DNA of 64,000 nucleotides, taken from contig NC_134997.1 of assembly GCF_050947335.1 (NCBI RefSeq), forward strand, positions 5,084,001 through 5,148,000. The letters run 5' to 3'. Positions 12,698 through 27,600 of this stretch are shown piece after piece (within the stretch, counting starts at the first letter, position 1; each line of letters begins with the position of its first letter). Position numbers and translations under genes: made by a program. The notes under the pieces are model-generated. The model was not told the origin of the DNA. It saw nothing but the letters and a program-made list of their open reading frames with translations, and searched no databases. The stretch comes from Megachile rotundata (taxonomy: Eukaryota; Arthropoda; Insecta; Hymenoptera; Megachilidae).

Positions 12698-15600
12698 ATG
12701 GGTGCTTCTGCATCGTCAAGCATCACCAATGTAGGTGGAGATTCGGTCCAAACTGCTAGACTCTCATCCTCCGGTAATCCTCCTGATCAACATGGCATTG
12801 CTATCAGGTATCTCAATATTTACCATCTCACCTTATCTTGTGTACTCGCCGTCTGTTACATAGCCTAGATTAGTAGTTCCCAAACTTTCCTGTTTCCGAG
12901 ACCTATTTTTGAAAAGGACCATGTTTTGTCATCTATTTGCTTGCATACATTATTTTCCAAAGTGTCCAAATTTCAAAATCTTATAGTTTCAAGTCTTACA
13001 AACTCAAAGTTTCAAAAGTTCCTAAAATTCTAAGGACTCAAGATTTTAAAACTTCAATGTTCTAGAAATTTAAGTTATCAAAGTTTCGAAGAACCTGAAT
13101 CGATGGTAAATCGTTTATCGAACTTTTTCAGGGAAAAGAAGAAGAAAATGACGGGGTTCGCGACGTTACGGAAGAAATTCACTCGAAGACGTCGTTCTTC
13201 GAAGGCCTGCGACCACGGCAGGATAATCCGCGATTTGGTCTCAACGTGGAGCCACTTAGAAGCAACCGCGCTCTTGGAGGAATACGAGGCGCTGGCTGCG
13301 TTAAAGGATCTTCATGTGCAAGCCGAATTAGCTAGACCACCAGCTGCCACGTACAAACAAGATTTGTCAAAGTTGTATGATTACAAACATTGTTCTGACG
13401 TGGACCTCGTTTATCGTGGAGCCTGCTTTCCCGTTCACAGGGCTCTGTTGTCTGCGCGTTGTCCATACTTCAGGGACTTACTAGCTGGTTGTCCGGGTAC
13501 ACTTTTGTTTTCTATTAATCGTCTACAGTCAGATTTACATTAGTATACTAAATAGTTCAATCATGTCAACGTACTTGATTACATAAGATTAAATGGTGCT
13601 GTTATAATGAATTACTTGTACAAATACTGAATAATCACATGACTGGATACAACAGTAATTAATTCCAGTAACTATACCAATGTAAACTTGATTTAAGATA
13701 GCTTTTAATTTAAGAAATAAACGTATGTGTACAGTGACCCACGTAGGTTTACTTATATGAGGTTAATGTTCACTTTGTTTGGGACAAGTACACGCGAGTC
13801 GCTGTTAATCAGAAAACATTAGAGACTGAAGGGTGTGTTTGATCGTAGGGTATGGTGCTAGGATATGTCTGGAACTGAGAACACCGAATCTCGAAGTACA
13901 AATGTTTTCGGCATTGCTGCGTTATCTCTACACTGGTGATATTTGTCCACACGATGCAGCTTTGGAGGCGAATCTCTTGCGACGACTGGGAGAGGAATTC
14001 GGCACACCGAATCCGCTGGAACACGATCTCAGATACTTGCTCGATACCGGTGATTACGCGGACGCCGCGTTAGTGTTCACGTCGGACAGTGATTACCAGA
14101 GACCAGATAGTGGAAGTTCAGAATACGGATTCCGGCCAAAGTTAGAACTGCCATGTCATAAAGCGATACTTTCTGCGAGATCCCCGTTCTTCAGGAACTT
14201 AATACAAAGACGGACTAGATCAGGGGAAGATCACACAGAAAGAGCGCTTCATATACCTACTAGAATAGTTTTGGACGAGAGTGTAATACCCAAACGATAC
14301 GCCAGAGTATTATTACATGCAGTGTATTTAGATACCGTTGATTTATCGTTAATAATGAGAGGTAATGGTTGCGGGAACAGCGCTGGTAGTCTTGGAGAGG
14401 TAATTACTTCCATTTAAGTACAATTCACATAACTTCTTTATCCATCCATTTGCTGTGAGGACTTGTTTAACTGATAGAAATGAAAAAGTAAATTTTTGTT
14501 TCAAAGTGATACATGTGTCTTCAGGTTCAAGCTCTTACACACACTGGACGGGTTCGACCAAGTCCCTTAGAAGAAGCAATGGAATTGTACCAAATTGGCC
14601 GGTTTTTGGAGTTAGATATATTGTCACAGGGTTGTGAAGATCTTATTTTGGAATACCTTACATTGGAATCGCTTCCGGCTGTTTTAAAGTAAGGTTTCCA
14701 CCACCTACCATACTCGTTAATATTGTAATTCCTTGTTTCGTTAATATGTGATTATTTTTGCTATAGGTGGGGCAGTCAGCCTCATGGTTCTGCATGGGTA
14801 CACAGACAAGCATTGCATTATTTGAGGGAGGAATTCCAACCGGTCGCCTCTTCTTCTATTCTTCATCAATTGGATCACGCACATTTAGCGAACGTTTTGC
14901 AAAGCCATTTTTTGCAAGCGAGCGAACTTGAAATACTGCAGGCAGTACTCAAGTGGGGGGAACAAGAATTGGTGCGCCGAATGGAGGATCGGGAACCAAA
15001 TTTGCTCAGTCATACAGTACATTCTGTGACCAGAAAAGGGCTGAAGAAAAGAGATTTAAGTGACATAGAGCTGCGAGAGATACTTAGTGAACTTTTACCG
15101 CTTGTCAGAATGGATCACATATTACCGCCTAATAGTGAAGCCTTGGCTCAGGTACGAAATTGTCGATCGATTATATAAAATTATTCTTACACGAAAGAAA
15201 AATTGTTCTTACATGAAGGTTTTGTAAATATTTAGGCTATTAGAAGAGGATTAGTTTCAACTCCACCGAGTCATATGATAGGGGATGAAAGGGAGAATTT
15301 ACGCATGAATGCTTGGATAAGGGGAGGAAAGAAAAATGGATTTTTTGTGAGGCCGCGCCTATTCATGCCTTATTACGAAGAAATTAAGGTATATATTAAC
15401 AAATATATTATTATTTAGTTATTCTTTTAAATTGAGATTTCTAAGTCGGGGATTAAATATGAATATGAATAAATAGACCTTTCCCCTTGAGAACTTTGTT
15501 TTAAAATACCATTAAACATGTACGATCGTTGCTTGCTTTGCAGTCTTTAGTCGAGGAACAAATGGTCCAAGAAGCAGATTTAGTAAGATTACGAAGGCCG

Positions 15601-18600
15601 CGATATGTGGCAGATATTCCCGATGCCTTGTACATGGTTGACGAGAAACCAAGACCAATGGGTACAGCAGGCGTAGACGTTCTTGCTGCAGCGTTTCCAG
15701 GTACCTTGATTGTTATTGTCAGACTGCTATATCATGTTATCACATTTTAACGAGATACAGGAAGTTTTCTAAGGAGTTATTTAAGGGGGTTTTTTAAGGG
15801 GTTATTTAGCATGTGTTCTATTTAAGTTCCAGATTCAGCGACTTTGGCAGCTATGTTGAAACGAGAACAGAAATTAAGGCAGTCACCCAGTTGTCAGAGG
15901 GCTATTAGTTTACCACTCTCCTCTCGTCATGAAATCAACAGGCAGGTGCGATTACGTGTTGTTAGGGAGTTCAATCTACCGGACACGGTTGCAGATCTCC
16001 TGGAGGTAAGTACTTCCTCCTTAGTTTTACATATCACTTAACTTTTGGGGTTAGGTTAAATACCCATCTCATATTTTTAAGAGGCCCTCCAAAACATTTA
16101 TTATGTTTCGCTCATCTTTCGGTGTTTCCGTATACGCTCATTATTAACCCCATACTACAACTTACGCAATATTAATATTAATTTTACAATTAATATATTA
16201 AATAATGTACTACATTTTTCAGGCGTTTTTCTTTAAATTCTTTTTGTGGACAAATAACTTAATCCGTTCAATTGCTTTCATTGACGTCTAAGCGTTTTTA
16301 CTCAAATGGAATGTTAAAATTCCACCGTTACATAAATGAAGCGTTTAACATACAAAATAGTTGAAATATAATTCAAGGTTTCCTCGTTGCGATGAGCATA
16401 GACTGTATAGTCTTCGTCTTAAAAGTCTGACTGTTGTGTTAATTGACTACTTATTGTCTCGATAGAGCTCACTCGATTAATCAAGAGTGAAAAAGTACTT
16501 TAAAGTGTGTTTCAATGTCACGTTACATAAAATACGTGTCATTATCAGGTTGCATGATATGCGTCAAAGCAACACAAAACAAGATTCTAACATCTCCATT
16601 TCGTTTGACCACAAGTGGAAGAATCCAAACGATTACTGAAATATCTGCATGTAATTCTTGCGGTCTTTAAACAGTTTATCTTCCTGTATCTTTATTCCGC
16701 GAATCAATTCTTTTCGGTAAATAAAACAAACCTTTTATTTAAAAAAGAGAATAGTTTTGTGCAATGTACAATACGTTACAGGCATATTTAAAACTACCAA
16801 ATTTGTCTTTTACAAAAAATTATTATTAAAGCTTCGATTCTAAACATTACGAATGTACATATTTGGTGGTTCCTTGACACTACATCAGCCATTTATTTTG
16901 AAAATGTAGGTTTGTTTAGGACAAACAAATTTATTCATTAGATTCTGATCACTTATCAGAACAAGATCCGATTATTTATCACCGTCGATAGTATGATATC
17001 CTAATATCTGTTAACGCTTATCAATATTTTTACAAAAATTAACATATCTTTTGGTATATGAAAGTATGGAAAAGTAGATGTAATTTTCAAAGTAGATGGC
17101 CTGTACAAATCTTTAATTGGCTACAAATCTATCAGCTAAACAATTTATTCTAAATCACCATTTTGTCTCAACTTGCCTTATAAATTTTCGACATTCTTGC
17201 AACTTTTTTGTACTTTTTGTCGTGTATAAAAATATGACCTATTTCTTGATTTATGGGAGAAATGCTACATATGTTTTTTGTATTTTTGTTTTACATATTA
17301 AATTATAAACAATATATTATTATATTATAAACGTGAATATTAATAATAAATTATTGTACATAATATATTGCATAATTATAATATTTATAATAATAATTAT
17401 TAATATTCACTTAAAAAATATAAAAAAGTACAAAATTTAAATTTTATTTATCGTCACGTTGCTTAAAATATTTTGTACTTTTGTTTCAGATTCATTATTG
17501 TATTTGACCTTTATTTATTTTTCTAAGGAAATCTGTCTCGGGTTCTTATAATTACATAATTTTAACTTTATATTTACTGCAACGATTTTGCTAAATCTAC
17601 TTATCTTCAATTTAAATTAATATTCAGTATAAAAATTTCCACTTTTCTGGCAAATAGAGCTTTCTAAAAAAAATTACCAAAATCAGAACAAGATTAAAAT
17701 CACATAAAGCTTTGCGTGCCTGTATAATAAAAAAGGGAAAACTTATGTTCAATTAATATGGTGTAAAGTTGAATATAAATAATGTAAATGAATTATTGAT
17801 CATTTAGAAAAGATCATAAATCAAGAAACAAGCGTGTGGATCTATAAAAAATTTCTCTAACAGCGTCAGGTAACTATTTAACTAACCATCCCCTTTTATC
17901 AAACAGCTGCACGATGTGCGCCAACTTCTGTTTGTACACATCATCCCCTACCCGATTCAGGAATATATCATCCCCTTTGACTTCTTTGATCTCCGGCGTG
18001 GACGCCCGAGGAGCTTGGATGACTTGTGCCATCATCATGCACTGATTGAACTTGAGCGTCGCACAATGATTCACGATCTGGTCGAATTTCTGTTTGGTGA
18101 ATCTGTCTGTGTCCACTTTTAGAGTCTTCAAGAACTCTACGAAACGGAAGTAATACATATCGATCATATCGTCCAGTTTATTATCCAGTATGTCTTTGTT
18201 CGCGCTGGACACCAAGAAGAAGATCAGGTCATTGACCCCATAATCGTACACGCACAACTGGAAGTCCACGATCTTCATATCGATCAACTGTCCGCGTTGA
18301 TCGTGTCGGAACATCATGTTGTTCACCCAGAAGTCATTGTGGACCAAGGTTGCCCACGGCTCTTCGGCTTGTCCAGCGTTCTTGTTCGCTTGGATGCCAT
18401 GCTCTATGGTTTTGTTCACACGGTCCATGTACGGTTTCATTTCCGCGATGTTGTTGATGTCAGCCTGAGCTTTTCTGATCATGTCGATCACACATTTCTC
18501 AGTGGTGTCGTTCAGCACCTCGGTCAACACCTCGGATACCATTCGCTGGAATAACTGAGGCTTCTTGAGCTTCAGGGCTATGGTGAGCGCGTGTAACCTG

Positions 18601-21600
18601 GCCAGACCGTCCAGAGCAAACTCCGTGTGGATTTTGTCCAACCCCCAGATACGGTCCTCCGTGTTGTAGCCGTTGTATTTGAGATTTTCCAGGACGATAA
18701 CCGCTTGATGATCGAATACCTCCGGGTCTTTCAGACCTAATCTTCCGCCAAAGTATTTGGGAGCCAGGTCGCTTACATCCTTCTCGTTTATGCCGCTTTC
18801 TAGTTGAAGTTTCGTGAACTCTTTCGCCATTGAACTGTAGAATAGTAGCTCCTTCTTAAATGTTACAGGACTGTTAAATAGGTCCAACAGATAGGCCGAT
18901 GTGGGCGGTAGTTTGCCAACTAGATGCAAAGTGTCCGTCCTGTTCAGACGAGTCACTGTGACGTTGATGGCCAACATTACGCTTCCAAAGTTCTCCCCTG
19001 GAGCAGTTAGCGGCCTCCATTCTAACTGCTTCACTTGTATATCTTTGCCCAGACTTTCAGCTAGAAGCTCGTTTAAGTTTTGAACTGGAAACGGCTCGAC
19101 CGACGGTGACATTATGATTTATCTGCAACAATATTTTTTACGTTATTTTGCGGTCTTTGCTTTTTATTTTTTGGTGAGATCCAGGATTTTTATTCTTTTT
19201 CTATGAAATAATGATTTAATATTGGGATTATTGAATTTCACCTTTTTCGTCTAGGTGGAAGTTTACAATTTTTTTTTCTTTTCTTTTATGGAATTGTTGA
19301 ATATATATTTCTTGCATAGATAGAGTTTTAAATATTCTGTGAAAGAGTGGGACTATGTACAGATAGTTTAGACTTCCGTTTTAAATATTTTACGTCAGGA
19401 TTTAAAATGTTTCAATTGATTGATATCTAAATAAATATATTATTATTACTTTCTACCATTTTTACAGAAATGTTTAACAATTATTTAAAAACACTTTGAA
19501 TCTACATTAATATTATTACAAAAGAAACACTTTTCACAATACAGACACATTTTCTCGCAGAATATTTCAAAGAATCTACGCGCGCAAGAAGAAAAAATAC
19601 ACAATTCCATTTAGAAAAGAAAAAACAAACGCTGTAAAATTTCGTAAGACAACTTTGAAACGTTCCCGTGAAATCACTGTAAATCTCGCGCAAAGACAAT
19701 CAAATTAAACATAAATTTCTACTGTTTTCTCTTCGAACTTGCAATAAATTTTAACGAGAAATTAGCATCATGTTTGCGAACGTCGAGTAATCTTCCTCAT
19801 ATCGCTCGCGATCACACAAAACCATAGGTGTTCGGAAACTATTTATAAACAATGCCACACGTTCTATTAGTCATCTCTTCTGCTTATTGTTTACGACGTA
19901 ATTGCGTTCAGGAATTGCATAATTTCAATTCTTATGTGACACCGTTGTCCCCGATGTCTTAACGCGTCGAATACCACGTCAATCATATGTGAACGACGCT
20001 TGAATTCTCCTACTTATCTAATTAAAAATACTCGAGTGTTAAATACTTGCGATCACAGATAAGCTGAAGTCTAACAGCCTTCATTTCTATGAAACACATA
20101 ATTCTCGATTGAGATTTGGTACATTTAACTTGTGTTTCTCATGAACAAACGTTTTCGTAAATACTTTAAAATATTTGACAGTTTTTTAGAAAATAACGAT
20201 GCATATGAAATTTTATTATATACCTTATTTTTTCATATTTAATTTTTTAGTTACGCTACTTTGGAAACATAGCAAAATACACTTTTCATACATTTTCAAT
20301 GATCAAATACAAATGAAAATTATGCAAACGTAGAAAGAATGGATATAAGACCCAGTTTACATCTGAAACTTACTTTTTCTATATTCTGTCATAAATTGAA
20401 CATACGAGATCTGTTTCTGCATCGTAGCTTGCGTGAGCCCACCGATAATACTTAATACATTTCACCCTTGAGTGTATAAAATTAATTTAACCGTTAAGTG
20501 TATAAAGGTCGATGGATTCACGAAGAGTGCGATGCCGAAGAAATAGATTTCACGTTCTCAATTTGTGAAAAACAGGGAAAATAAGTTTCAGATTAACTCT
20601 GTTCACCAAGACCCGTTTCGTAATAGCAATTTCCAGGGTGCCATATTTTGAACAATAACGTTATAACTATCTAGTAGCTTCAAGGTTGAATCTTCGTTAT
20701 TTAATGATGTATTAGTAAGTCAAACTCCGTTGCATGCACTATAGCATCTATGGAAATGATTATACACTCATCTTTAAGGTATCTGTAATTTAATTAAACC
20801 ACTTTAAAAACTTCCTGCAACGTATTTCACAAATATGTGATTGAGATGTTTAATCGATTTGAAAGCCAATGGTAAAATGCACGGTTAATTGTGAAAAACA
20901 TTCCTAGTTTTAAAAACTGCGTCATAAAGCTGTCTCATATTACCCTCTTCAAATTATGTAACAGAATATTGTGAAAATGTGAGGTATGTTCCTGTCAGTT
21001 TAAAAAAACTGAATATTTATTTTGAACTTTGTGACAGAATTATAGTACAAAGAGTTTGAATTTAACAACTTACGAGAGTCTTGTTTCGATGATATAAGCG
21101 CAGCGGAGTTTAAGTTATGGTTTATGAGTCGTTTTAACTAACGTTCTAATTCACATATGCAGTTTATATAGAGGCTGATGGTCAATATAGTATTACTCTC
21201 GAAGATACGGTCATAAACTGACTCTACAGATGGATAAAGTCAGCCGGTCAACAGTGATAATGCTTATCATTGATTTTTTTCTGTCTTTGCTATCATTTGC
21301 AGTTTGCTGATTACGTGCTGCATTGTTAGTATACTATACTCTAGTTCAGTGTTTTCGTTTCGAATTTATTATCAAATTTCCGGAGGTAATGGTAGTAAGT
21401 TTTGAAAAGAATCTTTTTCACTCGGTTGTTTTGATTGTTCTATTATTAATAGTCTTCAGTGAATTTTTGAGGTTTCTCAATTTTTTAATTTCTTAGATTC
21501 TTAACTTTACAAATTTCTAAATTTTTCAGTGCTCTAATTGTCAAATTCTAAAATTTTTAAAGTTTGGCTTCATTTTTATTTCCATCTTTAACTTATCACG

Positions 21601-24600
21601 TTTTCTAATTTCCACATTTTTTACCTCTAAATTCATAAATTTTCAAATTTTTAAGTTATCTAATGGTCAAATTTCTTTATTTTGAAAGTCGTAAATTTTT
21701 AACTTCCAAAGTCTGAATATTGAAAAACTTAAAAATGTCCAAGTTTCAGGATCCAATGATTAAATATTAAAAATGTCGCGGTTCCACAGTTCTACTATTA
21801 AAAACCCCAAAAATTCCAAAGTTCCACTATTAAAAAATGAAAAAATTCCAGAGTCCCATTCAAAAATGAAAAATGCCAAAATTCCAAAGTCTCAGCATTA
21901 AAAAAATATAAATGTTTCATTTTCCACGTCGAATCTGATTAAAATCCACTCGATATTTCCGCATTGTCTCACGAATGCAAATCGGTAACTTCGTAGTTCG
22001 AGTATCGCGATCGTTCCGGATAAAATTGTACTGCGTGAGCTCTCTGCGTGATAGTAATTTTCAAAAAAGTTGCATCATCGAATTATCATAATATACACGT
22101 GCTTCGTCGGCACGTTTATTTAAGCAAATCGTTCATATTTTCAATGACATATGCAGGGTGTTCCACTTTTTTTCCGCCAGACAACATCCTTCTTTAAAGA
22201 GAAGAACTAAACCTACCGGCATATAATATGTATTTAATTTGAAATTAAAAATGAAGTTAAAAAATAATTAAACAAACGACAAACATAAATTAATACACAC
22301 ATTTATTCTTTATCTTGATGAAAATCAATTCTGATATCAAGGAATGTATTTTAACAAAACGTGTACCTTATAATAAGAAACTTGTGGAGTGGTCATTTAA
22401 CCGGTTTGGTAGTTTTAGTGTTAATAAAATAAATAGTATTATACCTACATGGAGTTTAAAAAATTGTAACAAATTAATTTTACTAAAAATTTTAATAAAT
22501 GTATTAAAAGATTATTAATTATTTCTTAAAAAATTATAACGTAACATAAATACAAAATAAAAAATGGATTCTGTCGTTCGATTTATAGGGTGTTCTTGTC
22601 CACGTAACTTTACTAACATATACAAATAAAAGTACCATGAAATTTTTTTATAAGAACACTTTTCGAATGCGTTATTAAAAGTTATTAAGAAAATACGAAA
22701 GTCGATAATTATTCGTTGAAGAAAATCCATTATTTTTTATATTTCTTACAATCTTTCGATAAAATATCTAAGAGCTGTTCATATAGAATTTTGTATCGTT
22801 TTTATTCGTAGAATATGCTGGTAAAGATTTACGTACGAAATTGAAACACCCTATATGTAGCTATAACTTTTTAATAAAATGTTTAAGATACTGTATTAAT
22901 CATCTTGGAATATGTCAGTAAAAAAGTGAATAAAAAGTCGATAATCAGAAAAATTACCCTAATGCAATTTGCGTATAGAAAAATATCAAACAATTATTTT
23001 TTAATACTAAGACTACCAAAACGTCACATGACTTCTCCACAAGTTTTAAACTATGTCTCACACTTTATTAAAATATTCTTCTTGAAATCTGTGAATCTTG
23101 AATTTCATCAAGTTAAAGAATTAATATGTACGTGATTTTATATTTACTCGGATGTTTATTTAATTTTGAACTTCGTCTTCAATTTCAAATTAACTATACA
23201 CTATAGGTCGGTGAGCGTTAAACTCTACATTAATATAATTTTCTAATTTTTGTACGAGATAAAGTTTGAGACACCTTGCATATAATACCTGAAAAAAATT
23301 GAGACACCTTGCATATAATATCTGAATATATTGCACAATAAATGGCCAACGGATACATTAACTATTATCGTGAAGATGCGTTCACAGTTTGCGGTAATTC
23401 GTTATTTGACCTCATCATAGTAAATATGTATACGCAAAATTACATGTGCACGCATATTTTTGCCGTTTACGTGATTGGATTAGATAATACTTCCCACGTT
23501 ATTATTATCAGTAATTTAAATAATCATTACCATTTGTTCGTATCACTGCACTTTATTAGGTAAGAAGTTTTTGTACCCCTTATGGTGTTTTTCCTGATTA
23601 TGCATTTTATTTGCGACACGGGTAATATTTTTCGGCTATTCTATTTTATTGTCATTCATTTTTTTGTGGGATGATTTGGAAATTTTATATATTTTGTTAA
23701 ATAAAAAAGTTGAATTTTATTTGTTTCATCTGATTTTTTTTTAGTGACATTTTAGTAAAATTTTTTAGAGAACGATACGATGTTTTAATACAGTTTTATG
23801 CCAGCTGGTACGATTGCAATTTTTGATTGATACGAGTACAATTTTTATCGAGTGATACTTTATTATAATTTTATATTGAGTGATACGATATTATAATTTT
23901 ATATCAAGTAATACGATATTTTAACATAATTATTATTCGTTGCTCTCTGTTGTCCTATACGATTATTTGCAATTGTACATTCTCGAATAATTTTTATTTA
24001 TTTTGCTTTTAATTAATTTTTATTAATGTTTTTATTTTTTTTAATAAATTTACTAAGATGAGCGTCCTTTATTTGAATTTGTTTAACGATATGGTAATGT
24101 GTAATTAAATTATTTTTTTCAATTGATTTGGATATTGAAATTTGTATTTCTAAATATTTATATAAATTTTTAAATCTCTAAATTTATCGACACGCTATGT
24201 ATGACAATATTTTATATAAAAATTTGTTTCTAATAAAATTGTATTACTCATATAATTTAGTGAAGCTATTCTAAATAATTATTATTCATTTCATTATTGC
24301 ACAGAGAATTAAAAATGTTTGTGTTTTGTACCAAAACATCATTTTTTAGTACACAATAAATGCAAGAATAATTAAAAATTTTTTCGAGGAATTATCTAAT
24401 GAGTTATTCGTAACGTAACAGGCTATTTGCACTTATTTCCAACAGGAAATAATACGATATTTTTTTTAATCGGCGCGTTCGAAAGGTATCGATGCAAACT
24501 TGATAAGAAATTAATGCGTCGAGGACGATTTTAATAGTGTGCGATGCATTTAATTATCCATACAACTGTCGATCGTATGTCATAGAGAGGTCTCATGAGG

Positions 24601-27600
24601 TGAAACAAGTTATTCATTTTATGTCCGAGTTGTAAAGGTTCTCCATTGTAAACGAAATGCCATGTAAAATTTCAAGCATATCGAAATTCTCGATGATTTT
24701 AACATGAAGGTTACAGCCGAATATGGTCAAATGTGTCCTTGAGCCAGATGAAAGTTGTAATACCGTTTGATAGCATATCAAAAACAAACATCCATTTACC
24801 AGATGGTAAATCCACTACAATCGAATCTCCTGATTATGTCAACATAAAGCTTCGGATGAACCTCTTCACACGTAGCCTGACACTGCAACGTTCGTGTATT
24901 AGACAGATGCTGTTATATTACACTATGTGTGTTGTATGACACGCTATAATCTCGATTATAGAATATACTAGTGGATCAGACCAAGTGCCTCACGAATTCG
25001 AACGTGTATTTCAAATATAGAGTACTTGCTGTAAACATGTAGGTAGAACAAGAATGAAATGTAGAGATTTCAAAGTTGTTCCAAACGATTATTCGTGTTT
25101 GAAACTATCGGAAAGGATACCATACATGATTACTGTTGATTTCACGATGACCGACGTCAACGACCAAACATTGTCGTCAACGATGAGTTATAGAGCTTTT
25201 AACATGCTTCCAGTCGATTGTGTATGTCAAAAATTATCGAAAAGGATAGCAAAACACGGTTGTTTATCGAGTAGACGATTGACGTTGGTGACGAGGAGTT
25301 CCTATCGTCAGATCACCGCCAAAATCTATACAGCAAATTTAGGATGTTTCACGAGACTGCTCTCAAAATTTCAAGTAAAAAAACTCAAAATTGCACCCTG
25401 TGGCGTACATACAAACGAACAAATGCAAGTTGAGTCTTAGGAGTCTCGCACTATGTATGGCAAATATAAAAAGCTCTAATGATTTTGTCCTTGGCATATA
25501 TTATTAAGGACATGTTCCTGAGTAATTTTTTCCTGTAACTGTCTCATTGTTCATTAAAAAGTTATTGACCATATAATATTTATAAAAACCAAAATTTGTA
25601 TGTAATCTGGCAATGAAAAACTTAATGATTTTGGCAGCGTTTAGTATTTGGGAACGCACCTGCCAGCGGCTATTCAACGGATGAATTTATTAATCAAATT
25701 GAACAGATTCAACCATTTTGAATTTCAGGTCGTGTAACCTGGGGAATACTATAATTTGATCCGACTTAACAGGTTTTATAATATAATTAAAAATGAATAT
25801 CAGAAAATGAGTACCATTATAAAACATTCTAGGGGTTAGATTAATTTGTTTTAATATTTTAACTTAATATTTTACCAGATATTTTTTGTTAATAAATAAT
25901 GAGCGAAGATTAATTTATGACAAACATTAATAAAATTCATAAAAAGAAACATAACGAAACATTTGTAACAAAATTGATAATAAAATGTTTGTAGCAAAAT
26001 TGATAATAAACCTTCCTAGTAAAATTCATAATAAAGCATTCCTAATAAAATTCATAATAAAATATTTCTAACAGAATTCATAACGGAAACTTAATTTGTA
26101 TTCTACTTCAGATCTGAATGAACGACTGATATTTTCGAACGAATGCATTATATTTGCATTAGCATCATGATCCGGAATTTTCCTGATAATTATCACCATC
26201 GTACTGAATGATACGCAGTAAAAATTCTAAGTACGCGTGAAAAGTTGTACAATACAGGAAACTGGTTATTACGGGGTCATAAAAAGATTATAGGAGCTCT
26301 TCACAATATAACAGATGCGTTGTTTATTTCGAAAGTGGTTTAACTCCATCAGTTGTTTGTTGTTAACTGTAGTAATATGTGCCGCTTAATGTTATATGTC
26401 ATAAAAAATTGACGGTTGAGTATATTTGCGGTATACGATCATTTTGGAGATCTTTCGCAATTATTTTGATTGAAAAATTTAATTTGAAAGTGGTAAGTCC
26501 AATTTAATATTGATAATGTCAGAAACTGCGAATTTTCAAATGTCCGCAGTGATGATGGTAATTACAATAAGGTGAAGTGGGGTAAGTTCGTAAACGCGGC
26601 AAGTGCGTATACAGGCTATTTTTATTACAATACGAGCGAAATTTCTCCATTTAGTATGTTTGTTTCCTTGTTTTGTTTCACTGTATCCCCTTTTATATTT
26701 CAGCTAAGAGTACTTGTTTTCAATATAGAGTACTTGCATAATGCAGTAAAAAACATTTTATAGCAGATTTGTTAATAATTCTGTTCTCGCCCCATTGCAC
26801 ATGAAATAAAGTTTCAATGTATTTAACTTCAAGTTACGCTCTTACCCCATTTTCGGGGAAAGTGCAGAGTAGTTGACATTTTAAATAATTTCCGATCAAA
26901 ATCAAAATGAACCAGGAAAATTAAGGTTCTAGTTAATATTAATTAAATAGTAGTAATTGCGCAAAGCGTTCGATATCGACAGCGTTAAGTATTTACATAG
27001 CAGACTGAAAATACTTACGTTTAAATACCAACTTTACAAAAACCAGTCTGCACTTACCCCATTTCACCTTATATAACTTAGTTAATATAATAATCAGTAT
27101 TAATATGATATACGAAAGATCATGACTTCACATCCCCTTCGCATACACAAAATGTAGACGAGCAGTAAATTGTCTGATGTCTCTAATAGTTAGATTTCCT
27201 GTTTATAAATGTTTTTCACGTATTGTAATGAAATATAAAAGAAATTGAATATTATTTTTTCAATTCGAGCCATTTTAAACTATATCGGATTGTGCTGTCT
27301 CAAATTTCATGACAAATCTGGTTATTAATTTTGAAAGTGGCTCACGTTCATTCTAGATAAGAATTACTTTAATTGGAATTGTAAATTCAACTCTCTTATA
27401 CAACTCTATTCAACTATCTTATTATGAAGTGTACATACACTTCACGAACGTGATACAGTCGTATTCTATTTTTAATTTCATTGAAACGCAAATTCTTAAA
27501 TATTTCAGTTTAAACATAAATGGACTTCGGCCACTTTCAAAATAAACGGCTCAAATATCAGTTTTGTCTGTAGCATGATTCGATTTTGAATAAATAAAAA

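Noticed and set aside
25054..25440. 128-codon open frame as a genuine gene
   Set aside because: It lies in a dispersed repeat, and its second copy is truncated and differs mainly by residue-changing substitutions.
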